64,000 nt of DNA from JAPPOI01 sp028818055 (GTDB lineage Bacteria; Pseudomonadota; Alphaproteobacteria; Rhodobacterales; Rhodobacteraceae). This document shows positions 43,129 through 52,267 of this stretch, one piece after another; position 1 is the stretch's first letter; every line of letters begins with the position of its first letter. The notes under the pieces were generated by a model. The model was not told where the DNA came from, did not search any database, and saw only the letters and a program-made list of their open reading frames with translations. The translations under genes were made by a program, and so were the position numbers. Where the stretch lies: contig OZ253954.1 in the NCBI GenBank assembly GCA_965267405.1, forward strand, positions 1,426,001-1,490,000. Reading direction: 5' to 3'.

Positions 43129-44409
43129 ATGGATACGATATTTGCCCTGGCGACAGCGCGGGGAAAATCCGGTGTTGCTGTTATCCGCATTTCGGGTCCT
43201 GATGCAAAGTCCGCGGCGGCCAAGCTTTGTGGTCTTCCCGATGCACCGCGCAAGGCCGAGCTTCGAACGCTGCGCCACGAAGGCGAGGTTCTGGACGAAG
43301 CGCTTGTGCTATATTTCGATAGTCCCCAAAGCTTCACCGGAGAAGACATCGTGGAGCTGCATCTGCATGGGGCCGTTGCTGTCATAAGCTCTGTCTTGGC
43401 TGCTCTGTCCGAGATTCCGGGTTGCCGCCAGGCGGAGGCAGGCGAATTTACTCGGCGCGCCCTTGAAAACGAAAAGCTGGATTTGGCGCAAGTTGAAGGC
43501 CTGTCCGATCTGATCGAAGCCGAAACCGAGGCACAAAGAAAGCAAGCGATGCGAGTGCTTTCCGGCGCCTTGGGCGAGAAGGTTGAGGAATGGCGCTCGA
43601 AATTGATCCGGGCAGCCGCTTTGATTGAGGCGACCATAGATTTTGCCGACGAAGAAGTTCCAGAGGACGTTTATCCCGAAGTTGGCAACCTGTTGGATGA
43701 CGTTCGGACGTCACTGGAGCGTGAAAGCGCGGGAACCAAAATGGCCGAGCGTATTCGCGACGGGTTTGAAGTCGCGATTGTAGGCCCACCGAATGTTGGA
43801 AAATCGACCCTATTAAACGCATTTGCGGGTCGCGAGGCTGCAATCACCTCTGATGTGGCGGGAACGACCCGGGATGTCATTGAAGTTCGAATGGACATTT
43901 CGGGGCTTCCTATCACGTTCCTGGATACCGCCGGATTGCGGGAAACAGAAGACAAAATCGAATCTTTGGGTGTCGAGTTGGCAAAGCGGCGGGCAGAGCT
44001 GGCCGATTTGCGAATTATTTTGCTGGAAAACCGCGGTGATGTACCCCTGATTGAAGCGGAAGACGGAGATATGGTTGTCGTAGGTAAGGCGGACATGGTC
44101 AGGGACGCCGATTTTTCCGCTGTTTCTGGTGATGGCGTTGGCCGCATTCTTGAAAAAGTCGGGGCAGAGCTTTCGACCCGTGCGGGGGGCGCCGGTCTTT
44201 CAATTCGAGCAAGGCATCGATCCGCCATGAGCGACGCAATATCGTCGCTGGCATCGGCAAATAACCAGCTTGCGGTTTCACCTGAGCTAACGGAATTGAT
44301 TGCGGAAGAGATCAGGACTGCCATCAGATCACTTGACTCTCTCGTTGGTCGCGTCGATGTGGAGGATGTGCTGGACGAGATTTTCTCCAGTTTTTGCATC
44401 GGCAAGTAA
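43129..44409 (+). CDS. mnmE: tRNA modification GTPase MnmE
   Basis: GTPase of 426 aa that, with MnmG, forms the 5-carboxymethylaminomethyl group on wobble uridine 34. Folate-binding N-terminal domain, a G domain (P-loop GPPNVGKST near 221-229; DTAGLRET near 264-271) and the C-terminal CIGK whose cysteine is conserved and catalytic. mnmG follows after 5 bp, with parS at the junction. Confidence 0.97.
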   Translation: MDTIFALATARGKSGVAVIRISGPDAKSAAAKLCGLPDAPRKAELRTLRHEGEVLDEALVLYFDSPQSFTGEDIVELHLHGAVAVISSVLAALSEIPGCRQAEAGEFTRRALENEKLDLAQVEGLSDLIEAETEAQRKQAMRVLSGALGEKVEEWRSKLIRAAALIEATIDFADEEVPEDVYPEVGNLLDDVRTSLERESAGTKMAERIRDGFEVAIVGPPNVGKSTLLNAFAGREAAITSDVAGTTRDVIEVRMDISGLPITFLDTAGLRETEDKIESLGVELAKRRAELADLRIILLENRGDVPLIEAEDGDMVVVGKADMVRDADFSAVSGDGVGRILEKVGAELSTRAGGAGLSIRARHRSAMSDAISSLASANNQLAVSPELTELIAEEIRTAIRSLDSLVGRVDVEDVLDEIFSSFCIGK

Positions 44410-44414
44410 CCAGG

Positions 44415-46289
44415 ATGTTTCACGTGAAACATTTTTCATTTGATGTCGTTGTGGTCGGAGGAGGCCACGCAGGTACCGAGGCCGCTCACGCTGCTGCCCG
44501 CCGTGGTGCGCGTGTTGCTTTGGTGACATTGAAGGAATCCGACATTGGCGTAATGTCATGCAATCCCGCGATTGGCGGTCTTGGCAAAGGCCATCTTGTT
44601 CGAGAAATCGACGCGCTTGACGGCGTTATGGGGCGGGTGGCCGATAAAGCAGGAATCCAGTTTCGCCTTTTGAACCGCCGAAAAGGCCCGGCGGTTCAGG
44701 GCCCAAGGGCGCAGGCCGACCGCGCGTTGTATCGGGCGGCAATGCTCAACGAAACAAGGGCCCAAACGAATATCGAAATCGTGGAAGGCGAAGCCAGCGA
44801 CTTCATCATGGATGGCGACGCTGTACGCGGGGTTGTTCTGGGCGATGGGTCAGAGCTTACGGCCCGGGCGGTGGTGCTAACGACTGGAACATTTCTGCGC
44901 GGCATCATTCACATCGGCGATGTTTCTAGGCCGGGCGGCCGCATAGGGGACAGGCCGTCGGTTAAACTGGCTGAGCGCATTGATAGCTTCGAGCTTGATT
45001 TGGGTCGGCTAAAGACAGGCACTCCGCCCCGTCTAAAATCGGGTTCGATCAATTGGAGTGTCCTGGAAGACCAGCCTGGCGACGATGATCCGGTGCTGTT
45101 CTCATTTTTGTCTGATGGGCCGTCCGCAAAACAGGTTTCGTGCGGAATTACTCATACAAACGAAAAAACTCATGAGATCATCCGTGAAAACCTAAGCCGT
45201 TCGGCCATGTATGGCGGCCACATCGATGGTGTGGGCCCTAGGTATTGTCCGTCGATTGAAGACAAGGTTGTGCGGTTCGCTGATAAAACGTCTCATCAGA
45301 TTTTCCTGGAGCCGGAAAGCCTGACAAGCGATCTGATCTACCCAAACGGCATCTCCACCTCGCTGCCTGAGGAGGTCCAGGTTGATTACGTTCATTCGAT
45401 CGTAGGGCTTGAGAGCGCAGAAATCGCTCAGCCCGGATATGCGATCGAGTACGACTATGTCGATCCGCGGTCGTTGACGCCAAGCCTGCAACTGAAATCA
45501 GTTCCCGGCCTTTATCTGGCGGGCCAGATAAATGGTACAACCGGATATGAAGAAGCAGCAGGCCAGGGCATGGTTGCTGGGCTGAATGCGGCAGGGGAAG
45601 CGCTGGGCCTTGAGCCAGTAACTTTTGGGCGTGATGTATCGTATCTTGGTGTAATGATTGATGATTTGGTAACGCGAGGCGTGACAGAGCCGTATCGAAT
45701 GTTCACGTCGCGCGCTGAATACCGGCTTTCCTTGCGCGCCGACAACGCAGACCAAAGGCTGACACCGTTGGGGCTGCAGGCTGGGTGTGTTGGAGAGCGC
45801 CGGAAACAGGTTTTTGAAAGCAAAATGGACGCATTGGCATCTGGCCGCGAAGTCCTGAGCGAAATCTCTGTATCCGCTTCCGAAGCAGCCAAATCAGGTA
45901 TTCGAATTGCAGAAGATGGTGCGCGCAGGGATGGGCTTGAGCTTCTTGCGTTCGCAGATGTTGACTTTGACGCCTTAATCAAGCTGCGGCCTGAACTGCA
46001 GCGCATTCCGGAGAACGTCAGGAGCCAGATCAAGTTTGACGCGCTGTACGCCAACTATATTGAGCGACAGAAACGGGATGTGGCGGCGCTGAAGAAAGAC
46101 GAAGCCCACAGAATTCCGAACGACTTTGATTATGGCGACATGTCTGGGTTGTCAGCGGAACTGCGCAGCAAGCTGGAAAAAGTGCGCCCAGAAACACTTG
46201 GGCACGCAGGCCGTGTTGAGGGCATGACTCCCGCGGCGCTTACACTTCTGCTGGCCAAGCTTCGGCAGCATGAACGCCGAACAGCATGA
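44415..46289 (+). CDS. mnmG: tRNA uridine-34 modification enzyme MnmG
   Basis: FAD-dependent partner of MnmE (624 aa), formerly GidA. The dinucleotide-binding motif GGGHAGTEA is at 15-23. The first codons, MFHVKH, are encoded by a parS site, so the protein N-terminus is constrained by the centromere sequence. An upstream in-frame ATG at 44394 lies in mnmE and is not used here. It overlaps rsmG by 4 bp. Confidence 0.97.
   Translation: MFHVKHFSFDVVVVGGGHAGTEAAHAAARRGARVALVTLKESDIGVMSCNPAIGGLGKGHLVREIDALDGVMGRVADKAGIQFRLLNRRKGPAVQGPRAQADRALYRAAMLNETRAQTNIEIVEGEASDFIMDGDAVRGVVLGDGSELTARAVVLTTGTFLRGIIHIGDVSRPGGRIGDRPSVKLAERIDSFELDLGRLKTGTPPRLKSGSINWSVLEDQPGDDDPVLFSFLSDGPSAKQVSCGITHTNEKTHEIIRENLSRSAMYGGHIDGVGPRYCPSIEDKVVRFADKTSHQIFLEPESLTSDLIYPNGISTSLPEEVQVDYVHSIVGLESAEIAQPGYAIEYDYVDPRSLTPSLQLKSVPGLYLAGQINGTTGYEEAAGQGMVAGLNAAGEALGLEPVTFGRDVSYLGVMIDDLVTRGVTEPYRMFTSRAEYRLSLRADNADQRLTPLGLQAGCVGERRKQVFESKMDALASGREVLSEISVSASEAAKSGIRIAEDGARRDGLELLAFADVDFDALIKLRPELQRIPENVRSQIKFDALYANYIERQKRDVAALKKDEAHRIPNDFDYGDMSGLSAELRSKLEKVRPETLGHAGRVEGMTPAALTLLLAKLRQHERRTA
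44416..44431. other. parS: parS site 1
   Basis: A perfect 16-bp palindrome TGTTTCACGTGAAACA, the canonical ParB-binding centromere, at codons 1-6 of mnmG. About 3.2 kb from the putative origin. Confidence 0.95.
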
Positions 46290-46906
46290 TTCCCAACGTC
46301 GAAGCTCAAGTCAGCCAAAATGTTTCACGTGAAACATTGGAGCGGCTGGAGATCTACGCCCAACTTCTGAGAAAGTGGAATCCTCGGATCAATCTGGTCG
46401 CGCCAAAAACCCTCGACGATCTTTGGTCTCGGCATATTTGGGATTCCGCCCAAGTTTGGGCGCACCGACCAGAGGATTGCAGTGTGTGGGCAGACCTTGG
46501 TAGCGGGGGCGGATTTCCAGGGGCGGTCATCGCCATTCTTGGAGCGGAGCAACCAGGGCTCAGCGTTTTTCTGGTGGAATCCGATCAGAGGAAAGCAACG
46601 TTCTTAAGAACGGTCGCACGCGAAACTGGTGCTAACTTCACCGTTATAAATAAGCGTATCGAAGACGTTGAGCCGCTGGAGGCGGACGTTGTTTCGGCAC
46701 GAGCATTGGCGCCGCTTTCTGATTTGCTCGCGCTGGCGTCCATGCATTTGAAACGTGACGGCACAGCATTGTTAATGAAGGGCGCGCAGCACATGTCAGA
46801 GCTTGAACAGGCGCGCAAAACATGGTCCTTCAACTGTACGGTACTTCCAAGTGCCACGGACAAAACCGCAGCAATCCTGAAGATCGGAGGCATCACGCGT
46901 GTCTGA
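46286..46906 (+). CDS. rsmG: 16S rRNA (guanine-527-N7) methyltransferase RsmG
   Basis: SAM-dependent methyltransferase of 206 aa, formerly GidB. The SAM motif WADLGSGGGFPG is at about 70-81. Residues 12-17 (NVSRET) are encoded by the second parS. It overlaps mnmG by 4 bp and parA by 8 bp, the standard mnmG-rsmG-parA-parB order. Loss of RsmG in other bacteria gives low-level streptomycin resistance. Confidence 0.96.
   Translation: MIPNVEAQVSQNVSRETLERLEIYAQLLRKWNPRINLVAPKTLDDLWSRHIWDSAQVWAHRPEDCSVWADLGSGGGFPGAVIAILGAEQPGLSVFLVESDQRKATFLRTVARETGANFTVINKRIEDVEPLEADVVSARALAPLSDLLALASMHLKRDGTALLMKGAQHMSELEQARKTWSFNCTVLPSATDKTAAILKIGGITRV
46321..46336. other. parS: parS site 2
   Basis: A second perfect TGTTTCACGTGAAACA, inside rsmG from codon 12 on, 1.9 kb from parS site 1. 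Same sequence, same orientation-independent palindrome. Confidence 0.95.
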
Positions 46907-47708
46907 TCCAACGCGGCCAAAAGGCCCTAAGATCATTTCCATCACCAATCAAAAAGGTGGAGTTGGAAAAACGACAACAACAATAAATCTTGGCGCAGCG
47001 CTTGCCGAAAGCGGTTACCGCGTTCTGATTGTGGACCTTGACCCACAAGGGAATGCGTCCACCGGGTTGGGAATTGATCCGGAAGACCGTGATTATACGA
47101 CTTATGACCTTCTTTTGGACGACGTCGACCTTGATGACGTCATAAGGCCCACCCTGGTTGAGGGGTTGATGATTGCGCCAGCGACCACCGATCTGTCGTC
47201 AGCTGACATCGAAATGATGTCAGTCGAAAAGCGCAGCTTTCTGTTGTACGACGCCTTGCGGCAACCAAAAATGGACGCATTTGGGCTGGACTTCATTTTG
47301 ATCGATTGTCCTCCGTCCCTTAGTCTGTTGACGGTCAACGCGATGGTAGCATCGCATTCTGTGCTGATACCCTTGCAAAGTGAGTTCTTTGCTTTGGAGG
47401 GCTTGTCGCAACTTATGCTCAGCATTCGCGAAGTTCGCCAGTCTGCAAACCCGGAGTTAAGAATTGAAGGTGTAGTGTTGACCATGTTCGATGGCCGCAA
47501 CAACTTGAGCCAACAAGTAGAAGCGGATGCGCGTGATACTTTGGGTGAGCTCGTATTCGAAACGATTATTCCTCGGAATGTACGCGTATCCGAAGCTCCA
47601 TCGTACGCGGTGCCGGTAATTTATTACGATCCGGCGTCAAAAGGCAGCAAAGCCTATCGCTCTCTGGCACAAGAAGTGGTAGGAAGATCAGCAGGGACAT
47701 CAACATAG
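46899..47708 (+). CDS. parA: Chromosome partitioning ATPase ParA
   Basis: Deviant-Walker ATPase of 269 aa that moves ParB-parS complexes. KGGVGKTTT is at 19-27, the signature lysine being the first K; DLDPQGNAS and DCPPSLS also fit. It overlaps rsmG by 8 bp and is 9 bp before parB. Confidence 0.97.
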   Translation: MSDPTRPKGPKIISITNQKGGVGKTTTTINLGAALAESGYRVLIVDLDPQGNASTGLGIDPEDRDYTTYDLLLDDVDLDDVIRPTLVEGLMIAPATTDLSSADIEMMSVEKRSFLLYDALRQPKMDAFGLDFILIDCPPSLSLLTVNAMVASHSVLIPLQSEFFALEGLSQLMLSIREVRQSANPELRIEGVVLTMFDGRNNLSQQVEADARDTLGELVFETIIPRNVRVSEAPSYAVPVIYYDPASKGSKAYRSLAQEVVGRSAGTST

Positions 47709-47717
47709 GGTATAGAG

Positions 47718-48629
47718 ATGGCGCAGGCGAAACCAGAACGCAGGGGATTGGGGCGCGGTCTTTCGGCGCTTATGGCGGATGTTGATGTTGCACCGACTCC
47801 AAAGAGCGACGACGCGCCTCGCAAGGCCGAGGTTTTGATCCCGGTTGAAAATATTCAGCCTAACCCAGACCAGCCAAGGCGCACCTTCACGGAAGATGCG
47901 TTGAAAGAGCTTGCGGCTTCCATCCAGGAAAAAGGGATCATTCAGCCCTTGATCCTAAGAAACGCGCCTGGCGCACCGGGAAAATACGAGATTGTCGCTG
48001 GCGAGCGCCGTTGGAGGGCTGCACAACGTGCCCGTCTTCACGAAGTGCCGGCCATCGTTCGCGATCTGGACGATACCGAGGTGCTCGAGATCGCTATCAT
48101 TGAAAACATTCAGCGGGCTGATCTGAATGCAGTGGAAGAGGCTGCTGGCTATCGGCAACTGATGGACCGCTTTGGACACACCCAAGAGAAGCTTGCAGAG
48201 GCATTGGGAAAAAGCCGCAGCCACATTGCAAACCTTCTTCGGCTTCTGACTCTACCAGACCCAGTTCTTGAGATGCTGAGGGACGGGCGCCTGTCTGCTG
48301 GTCATGCTCGCGCGCTTGTCACCGCTGAAGACCCGATTGGATTGGCAGGGCTTGCGATCAAGAAAGGTCTTTCAGTTCGGCAGCTTGAGGCGCTGGTTAA
48401 AAAGCCGACAGCTGCACTTAAGCCGACAAATGCAAATGCAGCGCCAGAAAAAGATGCGGACACCCGCGTGTTAGAGAAAGACTTGACGGCAGCGCTTGGA
48501 ATGAAAGTGTCCATCGCGCATGGAGCCGATGGCGCATCGGGGACACTAACGGTAAAGTACAAGGATCTCGAAGAGCTGGACGAAGTCTGCCGCAGGCTTT
48601 CGGTTACGTCCGGCGCGGGCGAGGTTTAG
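47718..48629 (+). CDS. parB: Chromosome partitioning protein ParB
   Basis: CTP-dependent DNA clamp of 303 aa that loads on parS. Nuclease-like/CTPase domain with GERRWRAAQ (near 95-103) and ENIQRADLNAVEEA, a central HTH (KSRSHIANLLRLL) and a C-terminal dimer domain. Its last four bases overlap hemW in antisense. It acts on the two parS sites upstream. Confidence 0.97.
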   Translation: MAQAKPERRGLGRGLSALMADVDVAPTPKSDDAPRKAEVLIPVENIQPNPDQPRRTFTEDALKELAASIQEKGIIQPLILRNAPGAPGKYEIVAGERRWRAAQRARLHEVPAIVRDLDDTEVLEIAIIENIQRADLNAVEEAAGYRQLMDRFGHTQEKLAEALGKSRSHIANLLRLLTLPDPVLEMLRDGRLSAGHARALVTAEDPIGLAGLAIKKGLSVRQLEALVKKPTAALKPTNANAAPEKDADTRVLEKDLTAALGMKVSIAHGADGASGTLTVKYKDLEELDEVCRRLSVTSGAGEV

Positions 48630-49762
48630 ACCAGAAGCTCTCGAAGAACTGCATTCAACAGCGGCCGCCCGGCAGCGGTTAGCATTATGCGTCCATCGTG
48701 TAGCTCGATCAGATTACTTTCCGCCAAACCATTGATATTATTGATCTTTTCTTCAAACTGCGGGATCAGAGCTGCCTCCACGCCTTCTGCCAGCCGCAAG
48801 CCCATCATGACAGCTTCTTCGTTGATTTCTTCTTGAGACAGCACGGTTCGGTTTTCGGGATTTTCGCCATTTAGAGCCGCGCCTAGCCACTCCTTAGGCG
48901 ATCGAGGTGTTTCAGTTGCGTAGCGCGATCCATCCAAAGTCAGGCGGCCGTGCCCGCCTGGTCCGATGGCAGCCCAATCTCCGCCCCGCCAGTAAATGAG
49001 GTTGTGCTTGGATTCATCGCCAGCTTGCGCGTGATTGGATGTCTCATAGGCAGGCAATCCGGCATCAAGCGTCATTTGCTGCGTCATCTCGTACATGTCA
49101 GCAGCCAAATCGTCTGGCGGCAATCCGCGCAACAAACCTCGTTTTTGGCGGTCACCAAATGCAGTGCCTGGTTCGATCGTTAGCTGATAAAGAGAAAGAT
49201 GGGCTGAAGCGAACGCGATAGCTTCCGCAAGTTCTGCTTCCCAGTCTGACAAGGACTGATCCTGGCGCGCATAGATTAGGTCAAACGAGGATCTTGGAAA
49301 GACCGCCCGGGCGATGTCGAATGCGCGTCGGCCTTCGTCCGCCGTGTGCAAACGCCCCAGCTGTTTTAGGTCGGCATCGTTCAACGCCTGAAGACCAACC
49401 GACACCCGATTAACCCCTGCAGCAAAGAAGGACTTGAACCTGTCGGCCTCAACAGATGTCGGATTGGCTTCGAGCGTTATTTCGATGTCGTTTGCGAAGG
49501 ACCATACGCGACGCGCGGATGACAACACCCTCTCAACAGTTTGCGGGTCCATCAAGCTTGGTGTTCCGCCACCAAAAAACACCGAGTTCAAGCGGCGCTC
49601 ACCAGTTTCTTCACCCAAGCGCTCGATTTCCATTTCGTACGCGCGGGCCCATTCTGCGTGATCAATCTGAGTGCTCACATGGCTGTTGAAATCACAGTAG
49701 GGACATTTTGCCTGACAGAACGGCCAGTGGACATAAAGCCCAAAGCCGGGCAGCTCAGCCAT
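48626..49762 (-). CDS. hemW: Radical SAM protein HemW
   Basis: Radical-SAM haem chaperone of 378 aa, formerly annotated oxygen-independent coproporphyrinogen oxidase. The iron-sulfur cysteines lie in FCQAKCPYCDF (CxxxCxxC, about residues 16-23), followed by GGGTPSL. HemW delivers haem to respiratory enzymes; true HemN activity is unlikely without the HemN N-terminal arm. It overlaps rdgB by 8 bp. Confidence 0.93.
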   Translation of the reverse strand: MAELPGFGLYVHWPFCQAKCPYCDFNSHVSTQIDHAEWARAYEMEIERLGEETGERRLNSVFFGGGTPSLMDPQTVERVLSSARRVWSFANDIEITLEANPTSVEADRFKSFFAAGVNRVSVGLQALNDADLKQLGRLHTADEGRRAFDIARAVFPRSSFDLIYARQDQSLSDWEAELAEAIAFASAHLSLYQLTIEPGTAFGDRQKRGLLRGLPPDDLAADMYEMTQQMTLDAGLPAYETSNHAQAGDESKHNLIYWRGGDWAAIGPGGHGRLTLDGSRYATETPRSPKEWLGAALNGENPENRTVLSQEEINEEAVMMGLRLAEGVEAALIPQFEEKINNINGLAESNLIELHDGRIMLTAAGRPLLNAVLRELLV

Positions 49763-50369
49763 TCTTGAAAATCGTTTTCAATTTGCGAAAAGCATCCGCG
49801 CGATGGCTGATCCGGTTTTTTTCCCACCGATCCATTTCACCAAAAGTGATGTCGTATCCATCGGGCTGGAAAATCGGGTCGTACCCATGGCCTTGATCGC
49901 CACGCATTGGCCAAACAACCTGGCCCTCCATTCGACCCTCAAAAACCTCGTCATGACCATCGGGCCACGCCAAAACAAACGTGCAACAAAACCGCGCGGT
50001 TCGTGGTGTTGGGGCGGATATTGCCTCAAGCTTGTCGTTGGTATCCGTCATCGCTTTAACGAAATCGCGGCCGCTGGGGGTCTCTGCCCAGTCCGCCGTA
50101 TAAACACCGGGCGCGCCATCAAGCGCGTCGATTTCAATTCCCGAATCGTCCGCCAATGCTGGCAATCCTGTCGCCATTGATGCTGCATGCGCTTTTAGCC
50201 GGGCGTTCTCGACAAAAGTTGTGCCAGTTTCTTCAGGCTCCGGCAGGCCTTTTTCGGCAGCCCCGATGACCGATATGCCAAAGTCTTTCAGAAGATCGGT
50301 GATCTCTTCAAGCTTGCCCGCATTGTGGGTCGCAACCAATAGCGTCTGGTCATCGAATACGCGCATCAT
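49755..50369 (-). CDS. rdgB: XTP/dITP pyrophosphatase
   Basis: House-cleaning enzyme of 204 aa removing ITP, dITP and XTP. ATHNAGKLEEI (13-23) and ADDSGIEIDALDGAPG are signatures. It is translationally coupled to rph (ATGATG at the junction) and to hemW. Confidence 0.95.
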   Translation of the reverse strand: MMRVFDDQTLLVATHNAGKLEEITDLLKDFGISVIGAAEKGLPEPEETGTTFVENARLKAHAASMATGLPALADDSGIEIDALDGAPGVYTADWAETPSGRDFVKAMTDTNDKLEAISAPTPRTARFCCTFVLAWPDGHDEVFEGRMEGQVVWPMRGDQGHGYDPIFQPDGYDITFGEMDRWEKNRISHRADAFRKLKTIFKNG

Positions 50370-51076
50370 TCAACAGCGCTGTTTTGCGCAGCCGCCAATG
50401 CGTCTACACCGTCGGCGGCAAGATCGAGCAGCGTCGACATTTCGTCGCGCGAAAATGTCGACCCTTCAGCAGACATCTGAACCTCAATCAGCTTGCCCCT
50501 GCCGGTCATTACGAAGTTTCCATCGACACCAGCTTCGCTGTCTTCCGGGTAGTCGAGATCAAGCACTGGTTGTCCCGCGTAAATACCGCACGAAACCGCG
50601 GCGACATTATCAACCAATGGATCCGATGTGATCATGCCCGACCGAAGCAGCTTGTTTGTGGCCAAACGAAGCGCAACCCAGCCACCGGTAATGGATGCAC
50701 AGCGTGTGCCGCCGTCGGCCTGGATCACGTCGCAATCAACGAGGATCTGGCGCTCTCCCAAGGCGGAACGATCAACGCAAGCGCGCAAGCTGCGCCCAAT
50801 CAAGCGTTGGATTTCCTGCGTGCGTCCGGATTGGCCTTTCTTTGCCTCGCGTTGGCTTCGGGTATGTGTGGCGCGCGGCAGCATGCCGTATTCGGCAGTG
50901 ACCCAACCCAACCCTGTATTCTTCATCCAATGCGGCACGCGTTCGTCAATCGACGCGGTGCAAAGAACGTGGGTGTCCCCACATTTGATCAGGCATGACC
51001 CTTCGGCATGACGGGTCACACCGGTTTCAATCTGCACATCGCGCATTTCGTTTGTTTGACGCCCGGATGGTCGCAT
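50366..51076 (-). CDS. rph: Ribonuclease PH
   Basis: Phosphorolytic 3'-5' exoribonuclease of 236 aa that trims tRNA 3' ends. The start MRPSGRQTNEMR is family-typical, as are RSLRACVDRSALGERQ and CDVIQADGGTR. GAGG seven bases upstream supports the ATG at 51076; the frame runs another 37 codons upstream without support. Head of the rph-rdgB-hemW operon, divergent from hrcA. Confidence 0.96.
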   Translation of the reverse strand: MRPSGRQTNEMRDVQIETGVTRHAEGSCLIKCGDTHVLCTASIDERVPHWMKNTGLGWVTAEYGMLPRATHTRSQREAKKGQSGRTQEIQRLIGRSLRACVDRSALGERQILVDCDVIQADGGTRCASITGGWVALRLATNKLLRSGMITSDPLVDNVAAVSCGIYAGQPVLDLDYPEDSEAGVDGNFVMTGRGKLIEVQMSAEGSTFSRDEMSTLLDLAADGVDALAAAQNSAVE

Positions 51077-51154
51077 TGGAAAACCTCTACAAGAATTTAC
51101 GGGGTCATAATCGCAGCATCCTGATGCATCAAGCCCGATTGACGTTACCGCCCA

Positions 51155-51180
51155 CTTGCATTTAATTGCATCGCCCCATT
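51155..51180 (+). promoter_or_regulatory. Sigma-32-like promoter of hrcA-grpE
   Basis: CTTGCAT (51155-51161), a 12-base spacer and CCCCATT (51174-51180), close to the heat-shock consensus CTTGAAA-N11-16-CCCCATNT. The expected transcript would start about 10 bases before the hrcA ATG. I found no CIRCE operator (TTAGCACTC inverted repeat) here. Confidence 0.65.
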
Positions 51181-51196
51181 GCTGCACGTGATTGAA

Positions 51197-52267
51197 ATGA
51201 GTGACGCCGGCAACCTGTTAAACGATATGAATGACCGCTCGCGCGAAGTGTTTCGCCGGGTTGTCGAGGGCTATCTTGAAACGGGCGATCCAGTTGGGTC
51301 TCGTACACTCACGCGCGAAATGAGCGAGCAGGTCAGCGCGGCGACCATTCGAAATGTGATGCAGGACCTTGAGTACATGGGGCTACTTGACTCGCCACAT
51401 GTTTCGGCAGGACGCATTCCCACACAGCTTGGGCTTCGCATGTTTGTCGATGGTCTATTGGAAGTCCGCGATCTTTCCAAAGACGACCGAGACTCGATCG
51501 ATAGTTCACTTGGCCCGAATGACGCAGATGTTTCCGGGCTGCTTGATCGCGTTGGTTCGGCTTTGTCGGGCGCAACGCATGGCGCAAGTCTGGTGCTCAC
51601 ACCGAAGCACGAAGCGCCCGTTCGCCACATTGAGTTTGTCAGCCTGGCACCGGATCGGGCGCTTGTGGTTTTGGTCTTCGCAGATGGACAGGTTGAGAAC
51701 AGGGTTTTTCATCCGCCAGCGGGACAAACCCCAAGCTCGATGCGCGAGGCTGCAAATTTCCTGAACTCTGTGATTGAGGGCAAAACGCTTTCCGAGCTGG
51801 GTCGATCCGTGCAGTCCGAGATTGCGTTGCGACGTCAAGAACTGGATTCGCTTGCCAGAGAGTTGGTCGAAGCTGGCGGCGCCATTTGGGAGAACGAAGG
51901 TTCGTCCTATGAACGACTGATCGTTCGGGGCAGGGCGAATCTGTTGGCCGAAAGCACCGAAGAGGATGAGCTTGATAGAATCCGCACGTTGTTTGATGAC
52001 CTGGAACGCAAGCGTGACATCGCCGAATTCCTTGAATTGACGGAATCCGGCGAGGGCGTGCGCATTTTTATTGGTTCTGAGAACAAGCTTTTTTCACTTT
52101 CGGGTTCCTCTTTGGTGGTGTCTCCATATATGAACGCTGATCGAAAGATTATCGGTGCAGTTGGCGTGATTGGACCAACGCGCCTTAACTATGGGCGGAT
52201 TGTCCCAATTGTTGACTATACGGCTCAGCTTGTGGGTCGTTTGATTTCTGATCGAGGGCAAGGATGA
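51197..52267 (+). CDS. hrcA: Heat-inducible repressor HrcA
   Basis: Transcriptional repressor of 356 aa that binds CIRCE operators, typically of groESL and dnaKJ. N-terminal winged-helix (about 1-75, VGSRTLTREM), GAF-like middle, and inserted dimerisation segment. The ATG at 51197 is preferred; the frame also has a TTG at 51179. It overlaps grpE by 4 bp. No CIRCE site is visible in this window, so its targets are elsewhere. Confidence 0.95.
   Translation: MSDAGNLLNDMNDRSREVFRRVVEGYLETGDPVGSRTLTREMSEQVSAATIRNVMQDLEYMGLLDSPHVSAGRIPTQLGLRMFVDGLLEVRDLSKDDRDSIDSSLGPNDADVSGLLDRVGSALSGATHGASLVLTPKHEAPVRHIEFVSLAPDRALVVLVFADGQVENRVFHPPAGQTPSSMREAANFLNSVIEGKTLSELGRSVQSEIALRRQELDSLARELVEAGGAIWENEGSSYERLIVRGRANLLAESTEEDELDRIRTLFDDLERKRDIAEFLELTESGEGVRIFIGSENKLFSLSGSSLVVSPYMNADRKIIGAVGVIGPTRLNYGRIVPIVDYTAQLVGRLISDRGQG

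Noticed and set aside
51077..51196. CIRCE operator before hrcA
   Set aside because: No TTAGCACTC/GAGTGCTAA inverted repeat is present; the sigma-32-like promoter explains the region better.
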